Of a stretch of DNA of 64,000 nucleotides, positions 36,740-46,221 are shown piece by piece. A model generated the notes under the pieces. The model made no database searches and was not told the DNA's origin. It was given only the letters and a program-made list of their open reading frames with translations. This DNA is from Streptococcus infantis. Its GTDB lineage: Bacteria > Bacillota > Bacilli > Lactobacillales > Streptococcaceae. A program made the position numbers and the translations under genes. The first letter of the stretch is position 1, and each line of letters opens with the position of its first letter. The stretch is taken from the NCBI RefSeq assembly GCF_000963255.1, contig NZ_JYOV01000005.1:88501-152500 (forward strand). Direction: 5' to 3'.

Positions 36740-37945
36740 TTGGAGGGATTTTTACTGAATGAACAAACTTGGTTACAGCATTTAAAAGAAAAACGCTTGG
36801 CTTATGGACTATCTCAAAACCGTTTAGCTGTTGCGACTGGTATTACAAGGCAGTATCTAAGCGATATTGAAACAGGAAAAGTCAAGCCATCAGAGGATTT
36901 ACAGCAGTCCCTTTGGGAAGCTCTGGAACGCTTCAATCCCGACGCTCCCCTTGAAATGCTGTTTGATTATGTAAGGATTCGCTTTCCGACAACAGACGTA
37001 CAGCAGGTGGTCGAAAACATCTTACAACTGAAACTGTCCTATTTTCTTCATGAGGACTATGGTTTCTATTCTTATTCAGAGCATTATGCTTTAGGCGACA
37101 TATTCGTCCTTTGCTCCCATGAACTGGACAAAGGAGTTCTGGTGGAATTGAAAGGTCGTGGGTGCAGACAATTTGAAAGCTATCTTCTGGCACAACAAAG
37201 AAGCTGGTATGAGTTCTTTATGGACGTTTTGGTGGCTGGCGGTGTGATGAAACGCCTTGACCTTGCCATTAACGATAAGACAGGGATTTTGAATATCCCT
37301 GTACTCACTGAAAAGTGCCAACAGGAAGAATGTATCTCCGTCTTCCGCAGTTTTAAAAGCTATCGCAGTGGCGAACTGGTACGCAAAGAGGAAAAGGAAT
37401 GTATGGGAAACACCCTCTATATCGGTTCATTACAAAGTGAAGTTTATTTCTGTATCTATGAAAAGGACTACGAGCAGTACAAGAAAAATGATATTCCCAT
37501 TGAAGACGCAGAAGTAAAAAACCGTTTTGAGATTCGATTGAAAAATGAGCGTGCCTATTATGCAGTCCGTGATTTACTCGTCTATGACAATCCAGAGCAT
37601 ACCGCCTTTAAAATTATCAATCGGTATATCCGTTTTGTAGATAAAGACGATTCCAAACCTCGTTCTGATTGGAAACTGAATGAAGAATGGGCTTGGTTTA
37701 TTGGGAACAATCGTGAACGATTAAAACTAACCACAAAACCAGAGCCTTACTCCTTCCAAAGGACGCTGAACTGGCTATCTCATCAAGTTGCCCCGACCTT
37801 AAAGGTTGCGATTAAACTTGATGAAATCAACCAGACGCAGGTTGTAAAAGACATTCTCGACCATGCGAAACTGACAGACCGACACAAGCAGATTTTGAAG
37901 CAACAGTCAGTAAAAGAACAGGACGTGATAACAACAAAAAAATAA
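36740..37945 (+). CDS. orf20: MobT-type relaxase / replication initiator (Orf20)
   Basis: 401 codons if read from TTG at 36740. The N-terminus is a helix-turn-helix domain (about 17-60, GLSQNRLAVATGITRQYLSDIE), followed by a Rep_trans-type relaxase domain like ICEBs1 NicK. It nicks oriT for transfer and for rolling-circle replication of the excised circle. The start is odd: TTG lies on top of a GGAGGG ribosome site, and the codon correctly spaced after it is CTG at 36755; the first in-frame ATG is much further in. Confidence 0.9.
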   Translation: MEGFLLNEQTWLQHLKEKRLAYGLSQNRLAVATGITRQYLSDIETGKVKPSEDLQQSLWEALERFNPDAPLEMLFDYVRIRFPTTDVQQVVENILQLKLSYFLHEDYGFYSYSEHYALGDIFVLCSHELDKGVLVELKGRGCRQFESYLLAQQRSWYEFFMDVLVAGGVMKRLDLAINDKTGILNIPVLTEKCQQEECISVFRSFKSYRSGELVRKEEKECMGNTLYIGSLQSEVYFCIYEKDYEQYKKNDIPIEDAEVKNRFEIRLKNERAYYAVRDLLVYDNPEHTAFKIINRYIRFVDKDDSKPRSDWKLNEEWAWFIGNNRERLKLTTKPEPYSFQRTLNWLSHQVAPTLKVAIKLDEINQTQVVKDILDHAKLTDRHKQILKQQSVKEQDVITTKK

Positions 37946-37987
37946 CTCAAATACAAATTCATTGAATATAGAGAGGAGAACATTTTT

Positions 37988-38209
37988 ATGAATTTTGGAC
38001 AAAACCTTTATAACTGGTTTCTATCAAACGCTCAATCACTGGTGCTTTTAGCAATCGTTGTGATTGGCTTGTATCTTGGCTTCAAGCGTGAGTTTAGCAA
38101 ACTGATTGGCTTTTTAATTATTGCGATTATTGCGGTTGGCTTAGTCTTCAACGCTGCTGGAGTAAAAGACATTTTACTAGAGCTATTCAATCGCATTATT
38201 GGTGCTTAA
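37988..38209 (+). CDS. orf19: Tn916 Orf19, small membrane protein of the transfer apparatus
   Basis: 73 residues with two hydrophobic helices (about 16-33 and 38-57) joined by a short basic turn, and GAGAGGAG upstream. It starts the secretion-channel gene group and is the size and topology of the TcpD/ConC-type component of Gram-positive type IV secretion systems. Confidence 0.85.
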   Translation: MNFGQNLYNWFLSNAQSLVLLAIVVIGLYLGFKREFSKLIGFLIIAIIAVGLVFNAAGVKDILLELFNRIIGA

Positions 38210-38222
38210 ATAAAACCGTTCT

Positions 38223-38259
38223 TTTGTGGAATATAAGTGGTTTTCTTATGTTCCGCAAA
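38223..38259 (+). promoter_or_regulatory. Strong hairpin between orf19 and ardA
   Basis: Arms TTTGTGGAATATAAG and CTTATGTTCCGCAAA around a 7-base loop. No U-run follows, so it is not an ordinary terminator. It may control ardA translation or be part of the single-strand origin reported for Tn916; the latter location is from memory and uncertain. Confidence 0.5.
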
Positions 38260-38325
38260 GGAATGGTACACCAAACGAAGTGCGGTAGGGATTTTTGAAT
38301 CTCTACAAAGAAAGGACGTGAATAT

Positions 38326-38823
38326 ATGGACGATATGCAAGTCTATATTGCGAATTTAGGCAAATACAATGAGGGCGAATTGGTCGGTGCGTGGTTTACC
38401 TTTCCCATTGACTTTGAGGAAGTCAAAGAGAAAATCGGCTTGAATGATGAATATGAGGAATACGCCATTCATGACTACGAGTTACCCTTTACGGTTGACG
38501 AATACACTTCCATTGGCGAACTCAATCGACTATGGGAAATGGTATCGGAATTACCCGAAGAATTACAATCGGAGCTATCTGCTCTGCTCACTCATTTTTC
38601 AAGCATTGAAGAACTAAGCGAACATCAAGAGGATATTATCATTCATTCCGATTGTGATGATATGTATGACGTGGCACGCTACTACATTGAAGAAACGGGT
38701 GCTTTAGGCGAAGTACCAGCTAGTCTTCAAAACTATATTGATTATCAAGCCTATGGTCGGGATTTAGACCTTTCAGGAACGTTTATCTCAACCAATCATG
38801 GGATTTTTGAAATCGTCTATTAA
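38326..38823 (+). CDS. ardA: Antirestriction protein ArdA (Orf18)
   Basis: 165 residues, strongly acidic, with the DNA-mimic fold of ArdA: a long elongated dimer that copies the charge pattern of B-DNA and inhibits type I restriction enzymes. The Asp/Glu-rich stretches (DFEEVKEKIGL, EEYAIHDYE, CDDMYDVARYYIEE) are typical. It protects incoming ICE DNA in a new host. AAAGGACG precedes the ATG. Confidence 0.94.
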   Translation: MDDMQVYIANLGKYNEGELVGAWFTFPIDFEEVKEKIGLNDEYEEYAIHDYELPFTVDEYTSIGELNRLWEMVSELPEELQSELSALLTHFSSIEELSEHQEDIIIHSDCDDMYDVARYYIEETGALGEVPASLQNYIDYQAYGRDLDLSGTFISTNHGIFEIVY

Positions 38824-38911
38824 ATCTGTCGGTACATTACTACTGGCAGATTTTCTATTTTACGGGGTGGCTCAATCAGCTACCCCTATTTTTTATGAAA
38901 GGATTGATTAC

Positions 38912-39304
38912 ATGAAGAAAATACGAAGCTATACCAGTATCTGGTCTGTGGAAAAGGTACTGTATTCTATCAATGATTTTAGACTTCCGTTTCCCATAAC
39001 CTTTACGCAAATGACATGGTTTGTCGTGTCACTCTTTGCAGTGATGATACTTGGCAACTTGCCCCCTCTTTCCATGATAGAGGGAGCATTTCTCAAATAC
39101 TTTGGGATTCCTGTGGCTTTCACATGGTTAATGTCTACAAAAACTTTTGATGGTAAAAAGCCTTATGGATTTTTGAAGTCTGTCATTGCTTATGCACTGC
39201 GACCAAAGCTGACCTATGCAGGAAAAAAAGTAACGCTTGGCAGAAACCAGCCACAAGAAGCCATTACAGCAGTTAGGAGTGAATTTTATGGCATATCCAA
39301 TTAA
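38912..39304 (+). CDS. orf17: TcpE-family transfer membrane protein (Orf17)
   Basis: 130 residues from MKKIRSYTSIW, with AAAGGA eight bases before ATG. A longer in-frame reading begins at 38798 inside ardA without a ribosome site and gives the 168-residue form sometimes annotated. Two membrane helices (about 35-75), then a basic cytoplasmic tail; homologous to ICEBs1 ConD and TcpE. It overlaps orf16 by 17 bases. Confidence 0.86.
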   Translation: MKKIRSYTSIWSVEKVLYSINDFRLPFPITFTQMTWFVVSLFAVMILGNLPPLSMIEGAFLKYFGIPVAFTWLMSTKTFDGKKPYGFLKSVIAYALRPKLTYAGKKVTLGRNQPQEAITAVRSEFYGISN

Positions 39305-41735
39305 ATACATTGAAAACAATCTCGTCTGGAATAAAGACGGGGAATGTTATGCTTACTATGAGCTTGTTCCTTACAATTACTCATTTCTAAGTCCAGAACA
39401 GAAAATACAAGTGCATGATTCTTTCAGACAGCTTATCGCACAAAATCGTGATGGCAAAATTCATGCTTTACAAATCAGTACAGAATCCAGCATACGTTCT
39501 GCACAAGAGCGTTCCAAAAATGAAGTCACTGGCAAGCTCAAAGCGGTTGCCTATGACAAAATCGACCAACAGACAGACGCTTTAATATCCATGATTGGCG
39601 AAAATCAAGTGAACTACCGTTTCTTTATCGGCTTTAAGTTGCTTCTCAACGATCAGGAGTTTTCTATGAAAAGTCTTACCGTTGAAGCAAAAAATGCTTT
39701 GTCTGATTTTGTCTATGATGTGAACCATAAGCTGATGGGCGATTTTGTTAGTATGAGTAATGATGAAATCCTGCGTTTTCAGAAGATGGAAAAGCTCTTA
39801 GAAAATAAAATCTCTCGTCGTTTCAAAATCCGCAGGTTAGATAAGGACGACTTCGGCTATCTGATTGAACACCTTTACGGACAGACAGGCACTGCCTATG
39901 AAGAGTATGAGTACCATCTATCAAAGAAAAAGCTGGATAATGAAACGCTGATTAAATACTATGACTTGATTAAGCCTACTCGCTGTTTGGTGGAAGAAAA
40001 ACAGCGATATTTGAAAATCCAGCAGGAAGATGAAACCGTCTATGTAGCTTACTTTACCATTAACAGCATTGTCGGAGAACTGGACTTCCCGTCCTCTGAA
40101 ATCTTCTACTACCAGCAACAGCAATTTACATTCCCGATTGATACGTCAATGAATGTGGAAATTGTAGCGAATCGTAAAGCCCTATCTACTGTCCGCAATA
40201 AAAAGAAAGAACTGAAAGACTTGGATAACCACGCTTGGCAAAGTGATAATGAAACCAGCTCCAATGTGGCGGAAGCTCTGGAAAGTGTGAATGAGCTGGA
40301 AACCAATTTAGACCAAAGCAAGGAATCTATGTACAAGCTGTCTTATGTGGTAAGGGTATCAGCAAATGATCTTGACGAACTCAAACGTCGTTGTAATGAA
40401 GTGAAAGATTTTTATGACGATTTAAGCGTAAAACTGGTACGACCATTTGGGGATATGCTCGGCTTACATGAAGAATTTTTACCTGCCAGCAAGCGTTATA
40501 TGAATGATTATATTCAATACGTGACCTCTGATTTCCTCGCTGGTTTAGGTTTTGGTGCTACTCAAATGCTGGGGGAAAATGAGGGGATTTATGTTGACTA
40601 CAGCTTAGATACTGGACGCAATGTCTATCTGAAACCTGCTCTTGCCAGTCAAGGGGTTAAGGGTTCAGTAACCAATGCGTTAGCGTCGGCTTTTGTTGGT
40701 TCGCTGGGTGGTGGTAAATCCTTTGCGAATAACCTTATCGTCTATTATGCGGTGCTTTATGGGGCACAAGCAGTGATTGTAGACCCAAAAGCAGAACGTG
40801 GCAGATGGAAAGAAACCTTGCCAGAGATTTCCCATGAAATCAATATCGTCACTCTGACTTCTGATGAGAAAAACAAAGGCTTACTTGACCCTTATGTGAT
40901 TATGAAAAATCCCAAAGATTCTGAATCACTGGCTATTGATATTCTGACATTCCTTACGGGGATTTCCTCTCGTGATGGGGAACGCTTCCCAATCCTTAGA
41001 AAAGCCATTCGTGCAGTAACCAATAGTGAAGTACGAGGGTTGATGAAAGTGATTGAGGAATTACGGGTTGAGAATACGCCACTAAGTACCAGTATAGCCG
41101 ACCATATCGAAAGTTTTACAGACTATGACTTTGCACATTTATTATTCAGTAATGGTTATGTGGAGCAGTCTATCAGCTTAGAAAAACAACTGAACATTAT
41201 ACAGGTTGCGGACTTGGTACTTCCCGACAAGGAAACTTCCTTTGAGGAATATACCACTATGGAGCTTTTATCCGTTGCTATGCTGATTGTCATTAGTACC
41301 TTTGCTTTAGACTTTATCCATACAGACCGAAGCATTTTCAAGATTGTAGATTTAGACGAAGCATGGAGCTTTTTACAGGTAGCACAAGGAAAAACACTAT
41401 CTATGAAGCTGGTTCGGGCTGGTCGTGCTATGAACGCTGGGGTATATTTCGTGACCCAAAATACAGACGACCTCTTAGATGAAAAACTGAAAAATAACCT
41501 CGGCTTAAAATTTGCATTTCGTTCCACTGACCTTAACGAGATTAAAAAGACCTTAGCCTTTTTTGGTGTAGACCCAGAGGACGAAAACAATCAGAAGCGA
41601 TTGCGTGATTTGGAAAACGGGCAATGCCTTATCAGTGATTTATATGGTCGTGTCGGTGTGATACAGTTCCACCCTGTATTTGAAGAACTGCTCCATGCCT
41701 TTGATACCAGACCACCTGTGCGAAAAGAGGTGTAA
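39288..41735 (+). CDS. orf16: VirB4-like transfer ATPase (Orf16)
   Basis: 815 residues from MAYPIKYIE (AGGAGTG upstream); the in-frame start 17 codons earlier lacks one. N-terminal TraC/VirB4 domain, then an ATPase domain with Walker A SLGGGKSF near residue 475 and Walker B KIVDLDEAW near 686. It powers the conjugative channel and corresponds to ICEBs1 ConE. Confidence 0.94.
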   Translation: MAYPIKYIENNLVWNKDGECYAYYELVPYNYSFLSPEQKIQVHDSFRQLIAQNRDGKIHALQISTESSIRSAQERSKNEVTGKLKAVAYDKIDQQTDALISMIGENQVNYRFFIGFKLLLNDQEFSMKSLTVEAKNALSDFVYDVNHKLMGDFVSMSNDEILRFQKMEKLLENKISRRFKIRRLDKDDFGYLIEHLYGQTGTAYEEYEYHLSKKKLDNETLIKYYDLIKPTRCLVEEKQRYLKIQQEDETVYVAYFTINSIVGELDFPSSEIFYYQQQQFTFPIDTSMNVEIVANRKALSTVRNKKKELKDLDNHAWQSDNETSSNVAEALESVNELETNLDQSKESMYKLSYVVRVSANDLDELKRRCNEVKDFYDDLSVKLVRPFGDMLGLHEEFLPASKRYMNDYIQYVTSDFLAGLGFGATQMLGENEGIYVDYSLDTGRNVYLKPALASQGVKGSVTNALASAFVGSLGGGKSFANNLIVYYAVLYGAQAVIVDPKAERGRWKETLPEISHEINIVTLTSDEKNKGLLDPYVIMKNPKDSESLAIDILTFLTGISSRDGERFPILRKAIRAVTNSEVRGLMKVIEELRVENTPLSTSIADHIESFTDYDFAHLLFSNGYVEQSISLEKQLNIIQVADLVLPDKETSFEEYTTMELLSVAMLIVISTFALDFIHTDRSIFKIVDLDEAWSFLQVAQGKTLSMKLVRAGRAMNAGVYFVTQNTDDLLDEKLKNNLGLKFAFRSTDLNEIKKTLAFFGVDPEDENNQKRLRDLENGQCLISDLYGRVGVIQFHPVFEELLHAFDTRPPVRKEV

Positions 41736-41737
41736 AT

Positions 41738-43915
41738 GTGAAACCATCAATAGTAAACAGAATAAAATCAAACTGGACGCTGAAACGTCTAGGTAAAGTG
41801 GCAATGACAGTGGCTTTCACACTTGTGATTGCCATTTTTCTTTTAGCCATGCTGGGAACGGTGGTTCAAGCTGCGGGCTTGGTAGATGATACGGTCAATG
41901 TGGCAAATGAATACAGCCGATACCCACTTGAAAACTATCAACTGGATTTTTATGTGGATAATAGCTGGGGCTGGCTTCCGTGGAACTGGTCGGACGGGAT
42001 TGGAAAACAGGTCATGTATGGACTATATGCCATTACCAATTTTATTTGGACAATCAGTTTGTATGTTTCCAATGCGACAGGTTACTTAGTACAGGAAGCC
42101 TATTCCTTAGACTTCATTTCCGCTACAGCAGATTCCATTGGTAAGAATATGCAGACCTTAGCTGGTGTGAGTGCAAACGGATTTTCAACAGAGGGTTTCT
42201 ATGTTGGATTCCTCTTACTCTTGATTTTGGTTCTTGGGGTTTATGTTGCCTATACGGGACTGATAAAGAGAGAAACCACAAAGGCAATTCATGCCATTAT
42301 GAATTTTGTGCTGGTGTTTATCCTATCGGCTTCCTTTATTGCCTACGCTCCCGACTACATTAAAAAAATCAATGACTTTTCATCAGACATCAGTAATGCC
42401 AGTTTATCACTTGGCACGAAGATTGTCATGCCCCATTCCGATAGTCAAGGCAAGGACAGCGTGGACTTAATCAGAGATAGCCTGTTTTCCATACAGGTTC
42501 AGCAACCGTGGCTACTGCTTCAATACAACAGTTCAGACATTGAAAGTATCGGTATTGACCGTGTGGAAAGCCTGCTCTCCACCAGCCCAGATTCCAACAA
42601 TGGCGAAGACAGAGAAAAAATTGTTGCGGAAGAAATTGAAGACAGAAGCAATACCAATCTAACCATTACAAAGACCATTAACCGTTTAGGTACAGTCTTC
42701 TTCCTATTTGTCTTCAATATTGGGATTTCCATATTTGTATTCCTATTAACAGGAATCATGATTTTCTCGCAGGTACTTTTTATCATCTATGCTATGTTTC
42801 TGCCTGTGAGCTTTATTTTAAGCATGATTCCATCATTTGATGGTATGTCAAAACGAGCCATAACAAAGCTCTTTAATACCATTTTGACACGAGCTGGAAT
42901 CACATTGATTATTACGACAGCATTTAGTATTTCAACCATGCTCTATACCTTATCGGCTGGTTATCCGTTCTTTTTGATTGCTTTTCTACAGATTGTGACC
43001 TTTGCAGGAATCTACTTCAAGCTGGGCGATTTAATGAGTATGTTTTCTCTACAGAGTAACGATTCTCAAAGTGTGGGAAGTCGTGTGATGAGAAAACCTC
43101 GTATGCTTATGCACGCTCACATGCACCGTCTACAGCGGAAACTTGGACGTTCCATGACTACTCTAGGGGCTGGGTCTGCCATTGTTACAGGTAAAAAAGG
43201 ACAGTCGGGTTCGGGGAGTTCTGCAAGGACACAAGCAGATCACTCCCGACCAGACGGAAAGGAAAAATCAACACTTGGAAAACGTATCGGTCAAACCATC
43301 GGTACAGTAGCTGATACCAAAGACAGAATGGTAGACACTGCTAGTGGTTTGAAAGAACAGGTTAAAGATTTGCCGACCAATGCAAGATATGCAGTATATC
43401 AAGGAAAATCCAAAGTAAAAGAGAATGTCCGTGATTTAACCAGTAGTATTTCTCAAACCAAAGCGGACAGAGCCAGTGGACGCAAGGAACAGCAGGAACA
43501 AAGGCGAAAAACCATTGCGAAGCGTCGCTCTGAAATGGAACAGGTCAAACAGAAAAAACAGCCTGCTTCTTCTGTTCATGAAAGACCGACTACAAGACAA
43601 GAACAATATCATGATGAACAGACCTCAAAACAGTCTAATATTCAGACTTCATATAAGGAATCTCAACAAGCCAAACAAGAGCGTCCAGCAGTTAAGTCCG
43701 ATTTTTCAAGTCCAAAAGTGGAACGCCAAGGCAATACCGTTCAAGAAAAAACCGTTCAAAAGCCAGCAACTTCAACTACACCAGCAGACAGAGCTTCACA
43801 ACGTCCAGTCACAAAAGAGCGTCCGTCTACTGTTCAAAGAGTTCAAAGTCAAAACCTTAGAAATAGACCACCAATAAAATCCGCCACTATCAAGAAAGGC
43901 AGTAAGAAACCATGA
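41738..43915 (+). CDS. orf15: VirB6-like channel protein (Orf15)
   Basis: 725 residues, GTG start 2 nt after the orf16 stop with GAGGTG upstream. Seven or so membrane helices spread over residues 20-430, then a long hydrophilic C-terminal tail (about 445-725) very rich in Gln, Lys, Ser and Arg. It corresponds to ICEBs1 ConG, the multi-spanning pore component. The low-complexity tail probably contacts other channel parts. Confidence 0.92.
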   Translation: MKPSIVNRIKSNWTLKRLGKVAMTVAFTLVIAIFLLAMLGTVVQAAGLVDDTVNVANEYSRYPLENYQLDFYVDNSWGWLPWNWSDGIGKQVMYGLYAITNFIWTISLYVSNATGYLVQEAYSLDFISATADSIGKNMQTLAGVSANGFSTEGFYVGFLLLLILVLGVYVAYTGLIKRETTKAIHAIMNFVLVFILSASFIAYAPDYIKKINDFSSDISNASLSLGTKIVMPHSDSQGKDSVDLIRDSLFSIQVQQPWLLLQYNSSDIESIGIDRVESLLSTSPDSNNGEDREKIVAEEIEDRSNTNLTITKTINRLGTVFFLFVFNIGISIFVFLLTGIMIFSQVLFIIYAMFLPVSFILSMIPSFDGMSKRAITKLFNTILTRAGITLIITTAFSISTMLYTLSAGYPFFLIAFLQIVTFAGIYFKLGDLMSMFSLQSNDSQSVGSRVMRKPRMLMHAHMHRLQRKLGRSMTTLGAGSAIVTGKKGQSGSGSSARTQADHSRPDGKEKSTLGKRIGQTIGTVADTKDRMVDTASGLKEQVKDLPTNARYAVYQGKSKVKENVRDLTSSISQTKADRASGRKEQQEQRRKTIAKRRSEMEQVKQKKQPASSVHERPTTRQEQYHDEQTSKQSNIQTSYKESQQAKQERPAVKSDFSSPKVERQGNTVQEKTVQKPATSTTPADRASQRPVTKERPSTVQRVQSQNLRNRPPIKSATIKKGSKKP

Positions 43916-44913
43916 AACTGAAAGCTTTAGTGATTGGTGGTTCTGGGCTATTCTTGATGGTCTTCTCACTACTTCTGTTTGTTGCCATTTTATTTTCAGA
44001 TGAACAAGATGGCGGTTTTTCAAACATTCACTATGGCGGTGTGAATGTTTCCGCAGAAGTGCTGGCTCATAAGCCTATGGTAGAAAAATACGCTAGAGAA
44101 TATGGCATTGAAGAATACGTCAATGTACTGCTTGCTATTATACAGGTGGAATCGGGCGGTACTGCCGAAGATGTTATGCAGTCCTCGGAATCCCTTGGTC
44201 TACCACCCAATTCATTGAGTACAGAAGAATCCATCAAGCAAGGTGTGAAGTATTTCAGTGAATTATTAGCCAGTAGAGATAGGCTCGGTGTGGATTTGGA
44301 ATCGGTTATCCAGTCCTACAATTATGGCGGTGGCTTCTTAGGGTATGTGGCTAATCGTGGAAACAAATATACCTTTGAACTGGCTCAAAGTTTCTCTAAG
44401 GAATATTCAGATGGCGAAAAAGTGTCCTATCCCAATCCAATAGCCATACCCATCAATGGGGGCTGGCGATATAACTATGGCAATATGTTTTATGTTCAGC
44501 TTGTTACGCAGTATCTTGTCACAACTCAATTTAATGATAATACGGTACAAGCCATCATGAACGAAGCACTGAAATATGAGGGTTGGAAGTATGTCTATGG
44601 CGGAGCTTCCCCGACTACTTCATTTGATTGTAGCGGACTGACACAATGGACGTATGGCAAAGCTGGGATTAAATTACCACGAACCGCACAACAACAATAT
44701 GATGTGACCCAACATATCCCACTATCCGAAGCAAAAGCCGGCGATTTAGTTTTCTTTCATTCTACCTATAACGCTGGTTCTTATATTACTCATGTTGGCA
44801 TATACCTTGGCGATAATCGAATGTTTCACGCAGGAGACCCTATCGGCTATGCCTACTTAACAAGCTCCTACTGGCAACAGCATTTAGTAAGAGCAGGACG
44901 AATCAAACAATGA
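43912..44913 (+). CDS. orf14: Bifunctional cell-wall hydrolase (Orf14, CwlT-like)
   Basis: 333 residues. A membrane anchor (about 8-29) is followed by a lysozyme-like muramidase domain (catalytic Glu80 in IIQVESGG) and a C-terminal NlpC/P60 endopeptidase (Cys240 in SFDCSGL, His294, His306). It opens peptidoglycan for the transfer channel. It overlaps orf15 and orf13 by 4 bases each (ATGA type), so translation of the group is coupled. Confidence 0.94.
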   Translation: MKLKALVIGGSGLFLMVFSLLLFVAILFSDEQDGGFSNIHYGGVNVSAEVLAHKPMVEKYAREYGIEEYVNVLLAIIQVESGGTAEDVMQSSESLGLPPNSLSTEESIKQGVKYFSELLASRDRLGVDLESVIQSYNYGGGFLGYVANRGNKYTFELAQSFSKEYSDGEKVSYPNPIAIPINGGWRYNYGNMFYVQLVTQYLVTTQFNDNTVQAIMNEALKYEGWKYVYGGASPTTSFDCSGLTQWTYGKAGIKLPRTAQQQYDVTQHIPLSEAKAGDLVFFHSTYNAGSYITHVGIYLGDNRMFHAGDPIGYAYLTSSYWQQHLVRAGRIKQ

Positions 44914-45845
44914 GAAAGGAAGATTCAATGATGAAATTCAGAAAAAATCAGAATAAAGAAAAACAGATACCAAAGGAAAAGAAACCTCGTGTCTACTATA
45001 AGGTCAATCCTCATAAAAAGGTTGTGATTGCCTTGTGGGTACTTTTAGGGCTTAGTTTCAGCTTTGCGATATTCAAGCACTTTACAGCTATAGATACTCA
45101 TACTATTCACGAAACAACTATCATAGAAAAGGAATACGTTGATACTCATCATGTAGAAAATTTTGTAGAGAACTTTGCGAAAGTCTACTATTCATGGGAG
45201 CAATCCGATAAGTCCATTGATAATCGAATGGAAAGTCTAAAAGGCTATCTGACAGATGAACTTCAAGCTCTCAATGTTGATACAGTACGCAAAGATATTC
45301 CTGTATCGTCTTCTGTAAGAGGATTTCAGATATGGACGGTAGAGCCAACTGGCGACAATGAGTTTAATGTAACCTACAGTGTAGACCAGCTCATTACAGA
45401 GGGAGAAAATACAAAGACCGTCCACTCTGCTTATATAGTGAGTGTCTATGTAGATGGTTCTGGAAATATGGTACTGGTTAAGAATCCGACCATTACCAAC
45501 ATACCTAAGAAATCAAGTTATAAACCAAAAGCCATTGAAAGTGAGGGGACGGTTGATTCCATTACAACCAATGAAATCAATGAGTTTTTAACGACGTTCT
45601 TCAAGCTCTATCCTACAGCGACAGCCAGTGAACTTTCCTACTATGTGAATGACGGGATATTAAAACCAATCGGAAAAGAGTACATCTTTCAAGAACTGGT
45701 AAATCCTATTCACAATCGTAAGGATAATCAAGTCACGGTATCGCTGACAGTGGAGTATATCGACCAGCAGACCAAAGCAACGCAGGTATCTCAATTTGAT
45801 TTGGTACTTGAAAAGAACGGGAGTAATTGGAAGATTATAGAATAA
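44910..45845 (+). CDS. orf13: TcpC-family transfer protein (Orf13)
   Basis: 311 residues. A basic N-terminus and one membrane helix (about 38-56) precede an extracytoplasmic pair of NTF2-like domains, as in TcpC/ConB, VirB8-like scaffolds of the channel. The first ATG is coupled to the orf14 stop; a second start at 44928 has a better AAAGGAAG site and may be the true one. It is the last transfer gene, followed by the tet(M) leader. Confidence 0.9.
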   Translation: MRKEDSMMKFRKNQNKEKQIPKEKKPRVYYKVNPHKKVVIALWVLLGLSFSFAIFKHFTAIDTHTIHETTIIEKEYVDTHHVENFVENFAKVYYSWEQSDKSIDNRMESLKGYLTDELQALNVDTVRKDIPVSSSVRGFQIWTVEPTGDNEFNVTYSVDQLITEGENTKTVHSAYIVSVYVDGSGNMVLVKNPTITNIPKKSSYKPKAIESEGTVDSITTNEINEFLTTFFKLYPTATASELSYYVNDGILKPIGKEYIFQELVNPIHNRKDNQVTVSLTVEYIDQQTKATQVSQFDLVLEKNGSNWKIIE

Positions 45846-45914
45846 CAAATATTGGTACATTATTACAGCTATTTTGTAATCACGTACTCTCTTTGATAAA
45901 AAATTGGAGATTCC

Positions 45915-45943
45915 TTTACAAATATGCTCTTACGTGCTATTAT
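45915..45943 (+). promoter_or_regulatory. Promoter of tet(M)
   Basis: TTTACA (45915-45920), 17 nt, TATTAT (45938-45943). Transcription should start near 45950 and proceed through about 270 nt of leader. Confidence 0.82.
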
Positions 45944-45974
45944 TTAAGTATCTATTTAAAAGGAGTTAATAAAT

Positions 45975-45998
45975 ATGCGGCAAGGTATTCTTAAATAA
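45975..45998 (+). CDS. Seven-residue leader peptide upstream of tet(M)
   Basis: ATG to TAA encodes MRQGILK, preceded by AAAAGGAG at correct spacing, about 25 nt into the tet(M) transcript. Its codons form the left arm of the long inverted repeat that follows, so ribosome stalling here could change leader folding. Confidence 0.5.
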   Translation: MRQGILK

Positions 45999-46083
45999 AC
46001 TGTCAATTTGATAGTGGGAACAAATAATTGGATGTCCTTTTTTAGGAGGGCTTAGTTTTTTGTACCCAGTTTAAGAATACCTT
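45982..46083 (+). promoter_or_regulatory. Large inverted repeat in the tet(M) leader
   Basis: AAGGTATTCTTAA followed by AACTG (45982-46002) pairs with CAGTTTAAGAATACCTT (46067-46083), enclosing about 64 nt. It is upstream of the terminator hairpin in orf12. Confidence 0.7.
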
Positions 46084-46119
46084 TATCATGTGATTCTAAA
46101 GTATCCGGAGAATATCTGT

Positions 46120-46206
46120 ATGCTTTGTATGCCTATGGTTATGCATAAAAATCCCAGTGATAAGAGTATTTATCACTGGGATTTTTATGCCCTTTTGGGC
46201 TTTTGA
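46120..46206 (+). CDS. orf12: tet(M) leader peptide (Orf12)
   Basis: 28 residues, MLCMPMVMHKNP..., with many rare or Met/Cys/His codons. It ends 15 nt before tet(M). In the accepted Tn916 model, ribosomes moving slowly under tetracycline stress affect charged tRNA supply and keep the terminator within orf12 from forming, so transcription reaches tet(M) and beyond. Confidence 0.85.
   Translation: MLCMPMVMHKNPSDKSIYHWDFYALLGF
46153..46190 (+). terminator. Attenuator terminator of tet(M)
   Basis: The 11-bp stem CCCAGTGATAA/TTATCACTGGG is followed by ATTTTTAT, lying inside orf12 and about 40 nt upstream of the tet(M) ATG. Confidence 0.87.
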
Positions 46207-46221
46207 ATGGAGGAAAATCAC

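Noticed and set aside
41156..41590. Minus-strand ORF of 144 codons
   Set aside because: Antisense shadow of the VirB4-like gene, serine/lysine-rich low-complexity translation.
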